The notes under the pieces are model-generated. The model did not search any database. It saw only the letters and a program-made list of their open reading frames with translations, and was not told the DNA's origin. This document shows positions 1-19,524 of a stretch of 64,000 nt of DNA, piece after piece; positions within the stretch are counted from its first letter, which is position 1, and every line of letters starts with the position of its first letter. Source of the DNA: Adineta ricciae (taxonomy: Eukaryota > Rotifera > Eurotatoria > Adinetida > Adinetidae); assembly GCA_905250025.1 (NCBI GenBank), contig CAJNOJ010000172.1:163722-227721 (forward strand), in the 5' to 3' direction. The translations under genes were made by a program, and so were the position numbers.

Positions 1-204
1 TCAAAAGATATTTCACGACCGGGAACCAAGTATGCATTACAGCATCAAGTATTGATATAGGCTAGCGATTTGCTTTAGGTTTATCAAAAATAAAAACACA
101 AAGCCCAAATCTGGTTATCCTCAAGCGAAAAAACAAGGCAATTCAATGTAAAGACTTGATAGTTTACATTCGTTCGATCATGTTGGGCCTATTTCGACTT
201 TCAG

Positions 205-3200
205 ATTTGATTCCGAATCAATCGCCACGATAACCGATCTTCCATTGCCGTGCCACAAATCTGACGTCGAAGCGTTTCTTGATGATCTATTCGAGCGTGC
301 ACTTGATCCAAAAAACCTTGCGAAGAAAAAAAACAAAACAGCATTATTATCAACAATAGATCAACGTCGCTTACAAATGATATCGAATAGTCGAATGGAT
401 CAATCAACACGTCGTCGTGGCCTGACGAATTTCCTCCACAAAACACAATCACATAAAAAATCATCCATTCGATCGGCTCCCCGTGCTATTAGTGCACAAG
501 ATCAAACTCATCACAAGAAAAAAAGCAAGATTGATAAAGATCTATCGGAAAGAAAGAAGCGTACAAAAAGCAAGAAGAAACGCTATGAAAACTCTAACAT
601 CAACAATAATAACAACAACAATGCATTGATGACAGAGCAGAGTTTTATGTCATTTACGAGTGAAAACTCCTTAATGTTACCTCAAATTGGGTATTCCAGT
701 CGTGCCGACATGAGCGATACAAGCGAATATGCAAGATATGCTCGCGGACCGAAACATGACGTGTTCTATCGACAACCAAGTGGCACTCGTCGTTGTGACG
801 TGATCTGCACTTATGATTCTGACGATGCCGATTGTTCATCTGTAAAAAAACCTTCTCATTTTGCGAATTCTTGTTGTCCCCAATCTATTGCATTTTAATT
901 CGAAGAAAACCAAATAAGCTTTGTCTGAATCTCTTTCTCTCACTTTTTATTCTAGATGCACGTTCGGATGATTTTCTAATCTCTTCGCCCTGGAGTCGAC
1001 AGATATCGGACAGAATTTTCTTCCATCACAGGATAAAAAGAATATCAAACTTATTCCAATTAATCCTGATGTTTGTTTCGCAACAACGACATCAACAATA
1101 AACAGCTCGAAGCAATCGATAACATCATCGTCACCGGCGAAATCAAATGGACCTGTGTTTGTACCAGTTATCGATATTAGTGGAAAGAAATACTTACCTG
1201 TCTACTTAAAACAATCCAACGAAACCGATAATTCAGCTAACCAACTTGATAAAATGCCATGTATGTTGAAGAACTTCTACGGAAAGTAGACAATGTTTAC
1301 TGATTTAGTGCGTCTGAATAATACGATTTCACAATTGGTATCATCCAATCCAATTTTATCGTCGAAGAAAACACCAACAATTATAGAAGAAAACGAAATT
1401 GAACCAACGTCGATGCCTTCATCGCCTGTGCTATCAAAGCCGAACCTGTGTGTCGAACGTCTCTCGATCTCACAACTCGATACTCAATTCCAACAAGGAT
1501 CGAAAGATTATCCAGTAACCAATAATCAGTAAGTCAATGAGAATTCTGATTAATATCACTATACTTCCATTTGTTTGTATTTAGTAAACATGCGATTAAA
1601 GTTCCATCACATATATTGACACGACGTTCTCCTGAATTTCAAAAAAATCTTCGTGCTAAAACAGTGCGTATCGGTAAAATTCGTTGGCCACCCCCACTCA
1701 ATGCTGAAGAAATAGATAGTGCTAATCAACACAGGTGCAATTTATTTATCTTAAAAAGAACTATTTTCTATTTCGTTCATCTGTATTTAGACGACTGCTC
1801 GTTCAACGCCGTATTCAAGAAGAAATCCATGGCGCTAAACCTACTCCAAGCGAACCAGATCAAACAAATAATTTTAACAACATTAACCATGATCCTCCTC
1901 CCATACTTCCAGATCAACATCAACGTCCTCTAAGTAGTACGCATTATGTGAAGGGCGTTAATATAGAACAGAAAGTTCCGACTGACCGACGCGTACAATC
2001 CGACGAAAAACTCCTTTCTCCAAGTACCAACGATCCTCAGAAAAAGTCACCTGTTACGAAGACATTGCTGGACTTAATATCACCATTATCAGATGCTGTT
2101 AGTGATGATGATATGTCAACGAATGAAATTGTTGCTCGAAATCATTCATCAAGATTGGATTTTCATAAAACATTGACACCCATGTTCGTAGACGAGTCAT
2201 GTTTGAAAAAGAAATGATTAATTACGGTGTGCGTTTTAGGATTGGAAAAGAAAATTTCGAACTGAGGAAAAAATTATTCGAACATCCGGATGAATCATCC
2301 CTGGCTGGTAAAGTCATCCTTCACAATTGATGTTTAAATGCCATCTTTATCTGAACTTATAGATACGATTACGATTCCAAATGATATCCCAAATACAAGT
2401 AAACATTCTTCGAGACAATTACAACATTTTCTCATGTATCATAACATAACATGGATATTAAAACTTCGCAAAGAGGTTAGTCGAAGTTTTTTGTCTGAAA
2501 AATGAAAAACCCGTTCTTTCCTAAAGGTTTTCTCCCCGGCAGAAACATTCGATCAACCAATTTTAATCGAATTATTGTATCTTCAAATCGTACGTGATAC
2601 CTTTTCATCAATTTGCATCCGCATCAGTGAAGCTGAACGAACAAACATGAAAACTTACCTATGTAAATCATCTTCAAACTTGAAAAACATAATATTCTTT
2701 CTTCTGAATTTAGCTTCGCATGGTGTCGTAGTCGTTGGTGATATTGATTTAATCAATAAACTATCCGCAAAGAAATCCGTTATTGAACAAGCACGTCAAT
2801 GGCCAACGTATTTCTGTCGATTCTTTCCTGTTTCCGTACGCGAATTTCATCGTTCTAACATATTTTCTATGTCTCTACCTTCTCTCTTAGATGCCGAAAT
2901 ATCACTCTGGTGAAGTACAAATGTTAGGGGTATCGCATTCAGGTGTGCGATTAATTAAACGAAATCGAAGTAAAACTGCCAGTGACACATTGCAAGTTCT
3001 TGAAACCTTTCTGCTCGATTCTATTCAACAAACATCTTCTATTCGAAACGGTTCTACTATTGATTTACGCTTGACGAAAAAACGTATTACCATTCATTCA
3101 CATCGGGTATTCTCTGCTTAAATTTCATCTCATCAGCTATCTGCTTCTTTTCAGATTCAAATTATTAAGCAAATAATCGACAAATTTCTCAAAGAATCAC

Positions 3201-5872
3201 GCCTTGGCCATGGCAAACATTCGCGAACATCCAACCACGTACGCCTTTTCGAAAGCATTCTGTACGAAAACTCATTTCTTTCATTCTTAGAAGAAAACTT
3301 CTCAGGAAAACTTCTCTCCAAACTTAATCTCGACTACGAGTGATCTTTTCAAATCTTCCAGTCAAGCAAGTTTGCTAAGTTGCAGTCAAACATTCAGTGA
3401 ATTAATTCCATCAGCATCATTCGATGCTCACACACCAAAACCAACCAAAACTGATCTTGTTTCCCCAACAATATCAGCATTACCCAATGGACATTCCATG
3501 ATGGAATTTGCTTTACAAAACTTCAAACTTCAAAATAAACGGTAATGTATCAGACACCGCCCAACTAACCATTTGACCTTCTTTTCCAATAGACGATCCA
3601 AGAAGAGTTGGAAAAATTCAGGTAAAAACCGTTATTAAACTTTTCCTTCTCGGATTTTGTATATTAGAATGGACTTGGCAAGAGTATAGTGAGTTACTCA
3701 AATGGTCAAAAGTAAGTTGAGAGGTTTTCTCGGTACATAGAGTAAATTATGATTTTAGAATCCCATACACTCACCACTACTTCAGCATTCATCGAATGAT
3801 TGTATCCGCATTGCTCGACAATGTTTTCTTGGTAAAATCATTTGGAAAACTATCATCTCCGTAGATTACAATTGACTTTCTCTTAGCAATCATGCGTTTT
3901 ATGGGCGATCATCCGATGTCACGTGGTCAAACTGATATCGATTGTTTATTGTACATACTCAAAGTATTGATCGCATATTTTTTCTCAATTTGTGAACGAG
4001 TGTTTCATTTATAGAGTATGCATAAGCATCGAACGTTAATCGATGAAATTCTTTGTCAGCTTATCAAACAATTAACTGAGAATAAAAGTACGAAAAATGA
4101 TAGTGTTCAATATGGGTGGAAGTTATTGGTCATTATTCTTAATTATTTCACTCCAAGTCCACATTTAAGACCATACTTTGTTAAATACCTCAATGATAAT
4201 ATCAATCAAAACGAGAAATTGGGTATATAATCCTTCCGACAAATGTTGCCATGAGTGTTTTTTTTCTTTTCCGATTGATAGTACAACTATGTTTGAATCA
4301 TTACGACCAAACCTTGAAATACGGTGGACGAAAAAATACACCCAGTAAAGCGGAAATCGATCTTCTAACAGCGGTAGACAAGAGTTTCGAGAAACATAAA
4401 AAGACTCGATGAATATTTTTAGAACGGTCGAAACGGAGGAAAACGTCAAACGTTTTTATTACCAGGCGGCAATCCATTAACCCTATTGACAACACCATCG
4501 ATGGTAATAGATCGTTATGAAATCTAAGCCGTGCATTTTCGGTTTCGTTTAGGTAATTGATGATTGTCTAAATCTCATATGCGAACGATTCAACATCACC
4601 AATAGTTTAGAGCATGATGAATATTCCATTTTTATTATTAGTCCTTCAGGTAAATATGATTCGAGCAAAGAATTGTTCAATTTTAAATTTTGAACATATA
4701 TAGATCAATCGTCACGTTTACTCAATCCTACGGAGTATTTGTTCGATGTTTTGAGTGAATGTGTTCGATCGAATATGGTTGATTATCATTTGATTATGAA
4801 ACGTATGCTTTGGTATACCATTCCCATGACATTTGATGACAATAACAAATCGGAAATGTTCGTCGATTTTATGTATCATCAACTCATACCTGAATTACTT
4901 GAAGGTACAATAATTGTTATTAAAAATAATCATCTATCTGATGAATTAATGGTATGAACAATGAATTATTTATAAGGAATATATCCTTCTCTCGACTGTT
5001 GTAGCAATCAATTTCCTTAATGGCTGCTCTTCAATACCGTGCGTCGAATAAGATTGGTTTACCTTCAATGTACGTTTCAATGTGATTCAGTTTTCTGTAA
5101 CCAGGATTTTGATGCTTTCAGGCGTGAAGTAAAACATCTTCTTCCAGCTACGGTGTTGAAATTAAAAAGTGTTCGTCCCCAAGTATGGACAACAACAGTA
5201 CATGAAAAACTTTATTCATCAGTTGAAACTATGACAATAAATGAAGCTAAGATGAAGCTTTTAGGTATTTGATCTTTTCCTTTGGATATTTTCCGAGATC
5301 TATAAGATTCAATTTAGATATTATTCAAACATGGCCTCTATTTGGCATGACGTTTTTTGCTGTTCAGGTTGGTTATCCTGTTTCTTTGATCCGTTTTTCT
5401 TCATACTTATATGTGTTGTAGTCTGTGGATGATCCATCGATTCGTTCACCATGTTTAATTGGTATTTACAAAAATGGAATCTTATTTCTCGATATTGATA
5501 CACGAGTAAATTTCGTCTCTTTCTTTTTTTTGTAAACAAAACCTTTCTCTTATCTCAGGAAACTCTGTTTTCAATCTCGTACAATGACGTTGTTTCTATT
5601 CGTCGTCATCAAAATTCAATCGATATTAAATATGGCAGCTTAAATCAACCTCGCATCCTTCAATGTCAAGTCGAAAGAGTAAGTTAGCATTCGATATAGA
5701 ATCCACGAAAATCCTCTTCCCTTAGGCACAAGATCTCGTTGCATTAGCTGGACGTTATTTGAGTTTTGTCGGTCGAAGTTTATCAACTGCAATGGAAAGA
5801 AAAAGTGAAAATCAAACACATCTACATTCATCTATATCTGCATATCATGATCCAATTAGTACAATCTTGTAA
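205..5872 (+). CDS. MYO15A-like: Unconventional myosin XV-like protein, tail part (5' partial)
   Basis: This is the C-terminal tail of a myosin XV-type motor, the myosin that carries cargo along actin to the tips of stereocilia or other protrusions. The first visible exon follows an acceptor AG at 203-204 and is open from its first base, so the motor and first MyTH4 lie upstream of the window. In order I see a short acidic segment rich in D and L, a long low-complexity linker, a FERM-like block (2400-3110), a MyTH4 domain (about 3490-4230) and a C-terminal FERM domain (about 4270-5850). The MyTH4 block contains FLAIMRFMGDHPMSRGQTD, and the FERM block contains RQTFLLPGG. Roughly 1,380 residues are visible over about 25 exons; introns include 842-1031, 1261-1308 and 4373-4421. 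The protein ends in S-T-I-L, a class I PDZ ligand like that of myosin XVa. No SH3 domain is found between the FERM-like block and MyTH4. The splice site near 2184 is uncertain. Confidence 0.85.
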
Positions 5873-6367
5873 TATACATACATTTGTTTCGATTTGCGAT
5901 ATTATGTAAATTCATCTAGACAAGATTACAATAGAAGCCTAGAATATAAGAGGCAATAAGAATAAAGTCACAGTTATTCATTCACATCTATCAAATCTAC
6001 ACTTTTTTACCAGTCGTTTACATCCATACTAGATTTCTGTGTTTCTTGGAAAAACTTCTTCGTCAATTGATGATACAAGTGAAATATCATAATGATCAAT
6101 AAAATAATTATTAATTCCTCGAATATTCTATTTATTTTCGTACAACTCTTTCAAATGATATCGTCATTCTATGTACAAATAGAAAACACAATCACTTTTT
6201 TCTCTCCCTGATAAAAATTTCTCGCGTTTTCAATTCAAGACACACAGCAAAATCAGGCAATATCTATGTGATAACAATCAAATAGATTCAATTGAGATAA
6301 AACAAAAATGGAACGCACACGCACGTAGTAGAGATTACTAAAAGAAGAAATGAGAGATAACTTTGAC
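5873..6367. other. Short convergent intergenic stretch
   Basis: This lies between the stops of the myosin XV-like gene and the MYND gene, which face each other. It is AT-rich, has several AATAAA-like motifs usable for 3' ends on either strand, and shows no coding potential. Confidence 0.6.
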
Positions 6368-8532
6368 TCATCGCCGTTTGCCGCCTACACGAAGAAGTGA
6401 TAAGAGAGTTTTAAACGACTTCTTTTTCACAGTTGTAGATGATGATGGAGTCGACGATGGATAACACGTTTCATTCGTAATCTCAGCTGTTGCTTCAATC
6501 ATTGCTTGAGAAGTCTGAACGGGTAAAGTTTCAAATGCCGAGTTATTTGACATCGGCACGGTATTATTCACATGATAAACCTGTGGTAGACTTTCAGAGA
6601 ACCGATCGGAGAGATGTAAAACAATCGAATTCTCGTCTTTTTCATTCGATTGTTGAGCAGATCGACAGGATAGATTATGGTTGAGCGTCCAGTGAACTTC
6701 ACGACAATATTGACTGCAGTAGGACAGTTTTTGGCAATGTGGACAATATTGAAATTTGACTTGCTGAAAGAGAAAGAATACAAACGACTAGATCAATTGG
6801 AGAAAGTTAAATATTTACATCATTTTCTGTTATTTGACACAAGGAATTTGAACATTTGCGATATGATCGATTTTCATCCTGATCTTCATCGTCGTCAACA
6901 TCATTGTCTAGATACATGTGCTGTTTCATATGCTCTTCTAACTGTTGTTGATCATGATAATGATGATAATGATGGTTTCGTCGTTTTTTCCGATGATATC
7001 GATCGAACATAACAGTCGCTACCTGGCTCAATGCATTGGATATGGCTGGATCACGAGATATGAATTCCGTTCGGGGACCATATTTGTGTTTCATGGCACT
7101 TAGCAATTCTCTGAAATGTTCGTTTTCACGATAAAATGCGCCAATCTCTTTTCGACATCGAACAACACTTAAAAATGTTAAAATTACATAACTAAGCGAA
7201 TGGATAATTGAATGTTGTTCGGCGTAAATCAAATGATTCAATGCTATTCGTTTTTGATAATGACGATGCGTTCTCTGTTCATCGTCTAACACAGATTTAT
7301 GTAATAATGTGCAACAGTAATTGACCAGACGAATTTGCGCTTCTAGAAACAATGAATCGTTATACAGCTGTGATTGTCTTCCCAAAACATACTTTCTGAC
7401 CACATGTCAACATGTTCAGCACATTGTAACATAATGTGAAGACATTGAAGAGCGAGAGATTCGAATTTGATAAAATAAACGACATGTTCGAGATATTTGT
7501 ATTCATTATTTTCAAAAAGATCAATGATAATATCGATAAATTGCATATCGATCAAATGTTGATACGCGCTCAACAGATTCTTTTCAACAATGACTTTGCA
7601 TAGACGCAAGAGAACGGACAATGAAGGAATTTTCTCTTCGATCAAATGCCCATCACGAATGCCTTGTACTAATTGGATAAGAAATTCCGAATAACGATCG
7701 AGAATTAAGCGAGCGACTTCGGGCAACGTCGCAACATTACTTAATAAATCCAGACACTTTTGTTTGACACACCGAATACGTGGATCCTTACAGAAAAATG
7801 TCTTGTTCTATAAAGATCTGAAACAATCTAACTTACTTTGTACATGAGAAAAACAATGTCGATGGCACCCGATTTAACAATATCATTCACAACAAGTTGA
7901 AAGACGTGAAAAAAATCAATGGATTTATTGTTACCATTCGCTAAACAAAACAAACAAACGATGAAATCGATACATATCATCAAATGAATATTTACGAAAT
8001 TTGTTAAATCCTGCTTCGCTAAATCGTTGAGCTGGTTGTCCCAATTGTAAATCTCGAAATGTATAGTTCGATTGTTCAGCTCGTGCTAACCCGAAAAGTA
8101 GCTGTGATAGATTAAACAATGCTTCAAGCTGTCGAGTAGCTATTAAAATAATACTACAATAATCAAGTCATTACGTTTAGTATGGAGACACATACCAATT
8201 TCTGTCAATGGAAGAATTGTTGGATTGTCTGCTTTAACATTCCATGGCGATATTGCTTTTGTCGATTTGACATTCTGTTCAGAGTGTAAAATACGATATT
8301 AAGATCATATGAGAAAGAAGATTATTACTCGAATCGTTAATGTATCAAGTAGTAAAGTACTGCTGAATGTATTCAGATCAGGATACGAATACCAACCATC
8401 AGCGAATTGAATGATGTCCATACATTCGATATCGTTAGTTGTCGCAGTCTCGTTACTATTATAATGATCAGGAAGTGTCGCATTTTGATCTAAACTTGTG
8501 AGTACAGATCGATTGGCTGTGATGCATCGCAT
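6368..8532 (-). CDS. MYND-type zinc-finger protein with helical repeat-like body, family not recognised
   Basis: This is a spliced gene of about seven exons encoding roughly 600 residues. The last two coding exons build a C-terminal MYND finger. C-x4-C lies in the exon ending near 6820; CPHC, YCSQYC and a final H-x3-H-x3-C pattern lie in the exon starting at 6766. The body (8120-7020) is leucine-rich and helical, resembling armadillo or HEAT-type protein-interaction folds, and carries a His/Asp-rich low-complexity stretch just before the finger. The intron at about 7394-7345 is supported because splicing joins two frames that are both open and similar in composition. MYND fingers usually bind proline-rich partners. 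The start at 8532 is the first ATG after an acceptor at about 8560, so a 5' UTR intron is likely. It has the finger-at-the-end layout of ZMYND10 but I cannot match the body to it. Confidence 0.7.
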
Positions 8533-10263
8533 GTTGGAATTATCGATCTGAATCTAAAAAGATAGTTTGTTGTATCAGACTGACTGATTTGTATGTGTGA
8601 TGTTCGATTTCGTCGAATAAGAATACACACTTCGATTCAATTCGTTCGTCTTTTCCCTAGTAGACACGTAGAGGTCATCAGAAGATATACCCAAAAAATG
8701 TACACTTCGAAAGATGACGATAATGGAACATGATCAGTCTCTAAATTTATTTAGTTAGTATTCTTCAATAAACAATATAATTCCGGATGCATTCCATTCA
8801 ATCTAGTATTAAGCAGGCTTAAAGTATTCTGTTTTTTTTTTTTGTTACACTTAGCCTTAGCTCCCGGGTTGCTATTATCGACAAAAGGAAAATGATCGAT
8901 GCGTATTTCCTTCGTTTTTCTTTCTCGGCCGCATTAATTGTCGACACGTAAGTCGACTATAATCAACATTGATGATTTGTTCAACAATAGGAACAGATGA
9001 ATAATACACACATAAAAAGAAACAAATGAAACAACTGCGCGACAGAAGTTTCTTTTTAATATTAGTTTTTCTTTGCTGAATTGAGTTGAGCAATAGCACT
9101 CTGAAACATTATTGCATGGCTATTGGGCATATGCCTGCTATCAGAGTATCAATACAAGCAGTGACTTCCTGGAACAAGATTGGCTTTTATTTGCATGAAA
9201 AAAAAAAGAAAGAGAAAACGAATCGCATCAATAGTGAGCCAATCGGTTTTAGCGTGTTTGATTCAAATTATTCGCGTACAATCATATATCATTTAGAGTA
9301 GAAATAATGTTTTGCATAGTAATAAAAGGAAAGGAGATAAGGAAGTGAGATGGAAAGCTCAGCATCAGTCAGCCAAGCCACTGCCAGTCGAAGGAGATGA
9401 AAGAAAAAAAAAATCTTCTTAATCTATTGTAGTAAAGTATGATTTTATACTATATTGATCGTGCTTCGTTCGATCAAGTTTCTCTTAAGATTTATATAAA
9501 CGTTGTGTCGCAAGAGACAGATAGTGTTTTTTTCGGCTCAATTTTCCTCTTTGCTTTTCACATCTTCATGCAGCTCTTGTTACTTCTATTCAGATAAAAT
9601 CTCTGTCGGTCTCGTGTTCTCGCTGTTCTTTCAATACTATCGTCGCATAATTGCCACCACTACTTGTACTAAAGGGAAAGACTGCCTGGTCTTACTTATT
9701 CCGTTGTTCTGTTACATGCGCTTGCACGTTCATATAGATCTCTTGTGGTTGTAGTGCTTCTGCGACGAGCATCATGAACACAGAGAGAAGCAGCGCTAAG
9801 AAGATAGTTATTGCTGCGTGTTATGGATGTGCGTGTAATAGTTGTTCATCGACAGCTCTTTCCTTCTTCGTCGCCTTCGTCTTTTAAGCGAACAACACGT
9901 TCCGGATAACAGGAGACGAAGAGAAGTATCAAGTAAAATTAACACTCTTCATTATTCATTCGTCCCTCTCTCTCTCCTTCTCTCTTCGTTTTTTTCTTTA
10001 TGGAACATTTTCCACTGTCGTTCAGTATTATATAGATGTTTATGAATTATTTGTATGAAACGACCAATCTACAAGTCTTTATTGCTAGTCTAGTCTTTTC
10101 AAATACTTCTTCTGCCTTTAAGAGCAAATATACCCTTACAGTAATGAGACGAAAGATCACTTTCGAATATTTATTAGTGCATCTGTTTGATAAGAGACAG
10201 AAAAATATATATATTAGTGACCTGAGAATTCTATTCCGTGCGATTCATGCACACGTAAGTATA

Positions 10264-10283
10264 CTCTCTCTCTCTCTCTCGCT
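10264..10283. repeat. CT dinucleotide tract
   Basis: Nearly perfect (CT)n, about 20 bases, interrupted by one G near its end. It lies in the NALCN upstream region. Confidence 0.9.
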
Positions 10284-10650
10284 CAATAAAAACCTATTTA
10301 TTGTAGGAAGGTAATAAGTGTTAGCACGCAAATATCATAATTCGTAAACATCATTAGAACTGACGTCATTTGAGGTGTATGAAATCTTGTTGTTTTTCTT
10401 AACCGCGAGCGATGATGTATCTATTCTCCGAACCTGATCTTTTTTCTTTTCTAGTAAACGTTACGTGCATAAACTGCATATTGCGCTGTATTAAGATAAT
10501 TCGTTTCCTGTCATCCAATGTATAAAGATTCCATTTCAACTTCTCCCCCGTGTGCTTGCATACATCATTCTATGAAATATAGTGTCTCAAAGGATTAGAC
10601 TAAAGAGAAAGATGGAGAAAAGGACGAAGAATGAATTGTGAAGAAGAAAT

Positions 10651-10674
10651 AGAGAGAGAGAGAGAGAGAGAGAG
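10651..10674. repeat. AG dinucleotide tract
   Basis: Perfect (AG)n of about 24 bases, complementary in inverted sense to the CT tract about 370 bases upstream. GA tracts are common in animal promoters, where GAGA-type factors bind them; whether one acts here is unknown. Confidence 0.9.
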
Positions 10675-11122
10675 GGAAAGGGAAAAGTCAATCGACAAAG
10701 AAGACGAAAACTATCTTGCATACATAAAATTTCTTGTTTGTAAAGAAGCTAATAGAAAGTGAATGAAGCAAAAAAGACCATTTCATTCTCATCTTTTCTG
10801 ACTGTCAAAATCACAATGACAGTATATAATATTTGACTTGAGAAGAAGACGATATAGATACATAACTGTATGTATTTCATTTATGTGTAACACTTCGTGA
10901 ACCCTAGTTCCAAGAATAGGATGTCAGCGGATTTGTCGTCAAGCTTTATCTATTTCCTTTGACATATATTCATATACATGTATACTAATTGTGTGATTGC
11001 ATTGGAACGTGTGTAATTCAGTTTGTCGATTATCTCTTTCTTGTCTTATGTATCCTACTCATCGTCAATCAGTGGAGATTTTTTGTTTTTTCCCTTGTAG
11101 AGAAATTATATAGAAATATAGA

Positions 11123-17717
<6,595 letters not shown>

Positions 17718-18427
17718 AAACTAGCGTAGGGCAATAATTTTAGCAATTGAATGTTTTCCATCGTAAATACCGATAAGTCTATGTATATTTATTGTTTCAA
17801 ATTCGAATCTCTTCTCCATGCACTTATTTTTGTTAAAATAAAAAGCAAGAGTATCTGTACAAAACAATTACTAGTTACTACAAAGCACAATGTCAAATGA
17901 CAATTACCATGCGGAAGATTATTGGGTATAACGGAAATTTAATTTTAGTACATCTATTCCTTATCATTAACCAAAGCAAAGCATTTATACCGGATATTCG
18001 CATCAACGGTTTGAAGTGACAAATTGCAGTTCTCAGAAAGTTTTGTCGTTTAAATAATAACGCACGATCTATAAATTGAATTGTTACACTTATAGTCTTC
18101 ATCGACAAAGAATAGTGGAAGATACCGCCCTCTATAAACACATGTTTGAGATATCATCACATGCAATGAATTGCTGAAAACGAATCAAAAGCATGTCAAT
18201 TCCTATTGTTTATTTATTCTTATTAATTCGTCATTTCTCCTTTTTCTATCATCTACTTTACCCGATTCTTCTGTTTACGATAACGAGAACGTCAGACAAT
18301 ATAGAAGATCTCAGATGATTCTGTCTCACATTCTGGAAACATGCCACATCTGATGTTACAGAGCTTTAGAGTATTTTGGTGTGGGGTACTCTTCTAACGA
18401 TGCTTAAACATTTTTAGATTTAATACA
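17718..18427. other. Intergenic region NALCN to PPP1R7
   Basis: AT-rich spacer of 710 bases. It has a probable polyadenylation signal (AATAAA) about 120 bases after the NALCN stop and an acceptor-like TTTTTAG ending at 18417, ten bases before the next ATG. Nothing else is seen. Confidence 0.6.
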
Positions 18428-19524
18428 ATGTCCGCCGAACAAAAAACCTCAGTATCTGTTGCATCGAATGGCGAACAATCAAATGAAGGAAAAGAGGAAC
18501 CTGAAACGCCCACAGAGATGATTGTGATCGATCCTGATGCAACGCTTGTTGAACTAACAGCTTGTCGTCTTCGCGCTATCGAAGGACTTGATGATTTAAC
18601 GAAAGTTGAAAATTTAAACATGCGTCAGAATTTAATCGAGAAAATCGAAAACATTGGACAATTAACAACGTTGAAGCAAATCGATTTATACGATAACCAT
18701 ATTACGCATGTTGAAGGCTTAGAATCTTTAGTTCAATTGAAACATGTTGATCTGTCATTCAGTAAGATTGTTTGCCTTTGATTTTCGAACATTCTTTTTG
18801 GTTTTTCTTTCATAGATAAGATTTCTAAAATCGAGAATTTATCAACCTTAGTGAATATCGAAGCCTTGTACATGGTTCATAATCAAATACGAACAGTAGA
18901 GAACCTCTCTGCATTGGTCAACTTACGTGTCTTAGAATTAGGTGATAATCGAATCAAAGTACGTATTGATGCAAATGCTAACGAGATTGATTTGATGTAT
19001 TGGTGTTCTTTTAGAAAATTGAAAATTTAGAAACACTTGTTCAACTTGAAGAGCTTCATCTAGGCAAGAATAAGATCGAAAAAATCGAAAATCTACAAAC
19101 ATTAACACGTTTACGCATACTCGGCCTGGGTGCGAATCGCATCTCAAAAATCGAAGGTCTAGACGCGTTAACTCAATTAAAAGAACTGTACTTATCAGAA
19201 AATCGCATAAAAACCATCGAAAATCTTAGTGCCAATCTCCAATTAGTCGTTCTCGATGTTTCCAAGAACCAAATCGAACATTTGGATAATCTTCAATCCT
19301 TAACGAACCTTTCGGAATTATGGTTTAATGATAACCAAATAAAGACCATTGATGAGCTAGACAAACTCGTTCCAATGGAGAAATTACAATGCATTTATGT
19401 TCATGACAATCCCGCTTTCGATCGCGAGGATAACTATCGAGCTAAAGTTTTATTGCAGTTGAAACAATTAATACAATTGAATGCGACGGAAACGCGACGA
19501 GCTGCACCTGTGACATTGAATTGA
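18428..19524 (+). CDS. PPP1R7: Protein phosphatase 1 regulatory subunit 7 (SDS22)
   Basis: About 328 residues in three exons (introns near 18762-18816 and 18959-19015). SDS22 is a leucine-rich-repeat protein that binds the PP1 catalytic subunit and handles its maturation and its mitotic and epithelial roles. After an acidic, Glu/Thr-rich N-terminus of about 45 residues come roughly twelve SDS22-type LRRs of 22 residues with the pattern L-x2-L-x-L-x2-N-x-I-x-K-I-E-x-L. An LRR cap at the C-terminus has the sequence HDNPAFDREDNYR, close to other members (about 360 residues in human). It is first in a row of five same-strand genes. A good acceptor ends 10 bases before the ATG. Confidence 0.93.

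Larger units (their letters stand above)
8533..11122. promoter_or_regulatory. Divergent intergenic region between the MYND gene and NALCN
   Basis: There are 2.6 kb without a convincing gene; the short open frames here have biased T- or A-rich composition and no domain. The stretch should hold promoters for both flanking genes, which point away from each other, and at least one NALCN 5' UTR exon, because a good acceptor (TTTTTTCCCTTGTAG, ending at 11100) sits 22 bases before the NALCN ATG. It also carries the dinucleotide tracts listed separately. Confidence 0.5.

Noticed and set aside
841-1101. Apparent frame change after the first visible myosin exon
   Set aside because: A 190-base intron (842-1031) with acceptor CATCACAG joins the frames cleanly; an extra small exon in between cannot be excluded.
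1287-1292. In-frame stop inside the myosin XV-like coding region, suggesting a pseudogene
   Set aside because: A 48-base GT..AG intron at 1261-1308 removes the stop and keeps the frame on both sides.
2160-2240. Possible frameshift near 2190 in the myosin gene
   Set aside because: An intron starting near 2184 (donor GTTCGT, weak) and ending at 2239 restores the frame, so a lesion is not required. Transcript data are needed.
4353-4450. Stop (TGA) after FEKHKKTR in the myosin MyTH4-FERM link
   Set aside because: It falls in intron 4373-4421; splicing gives the conserved RQTFLLPGG.
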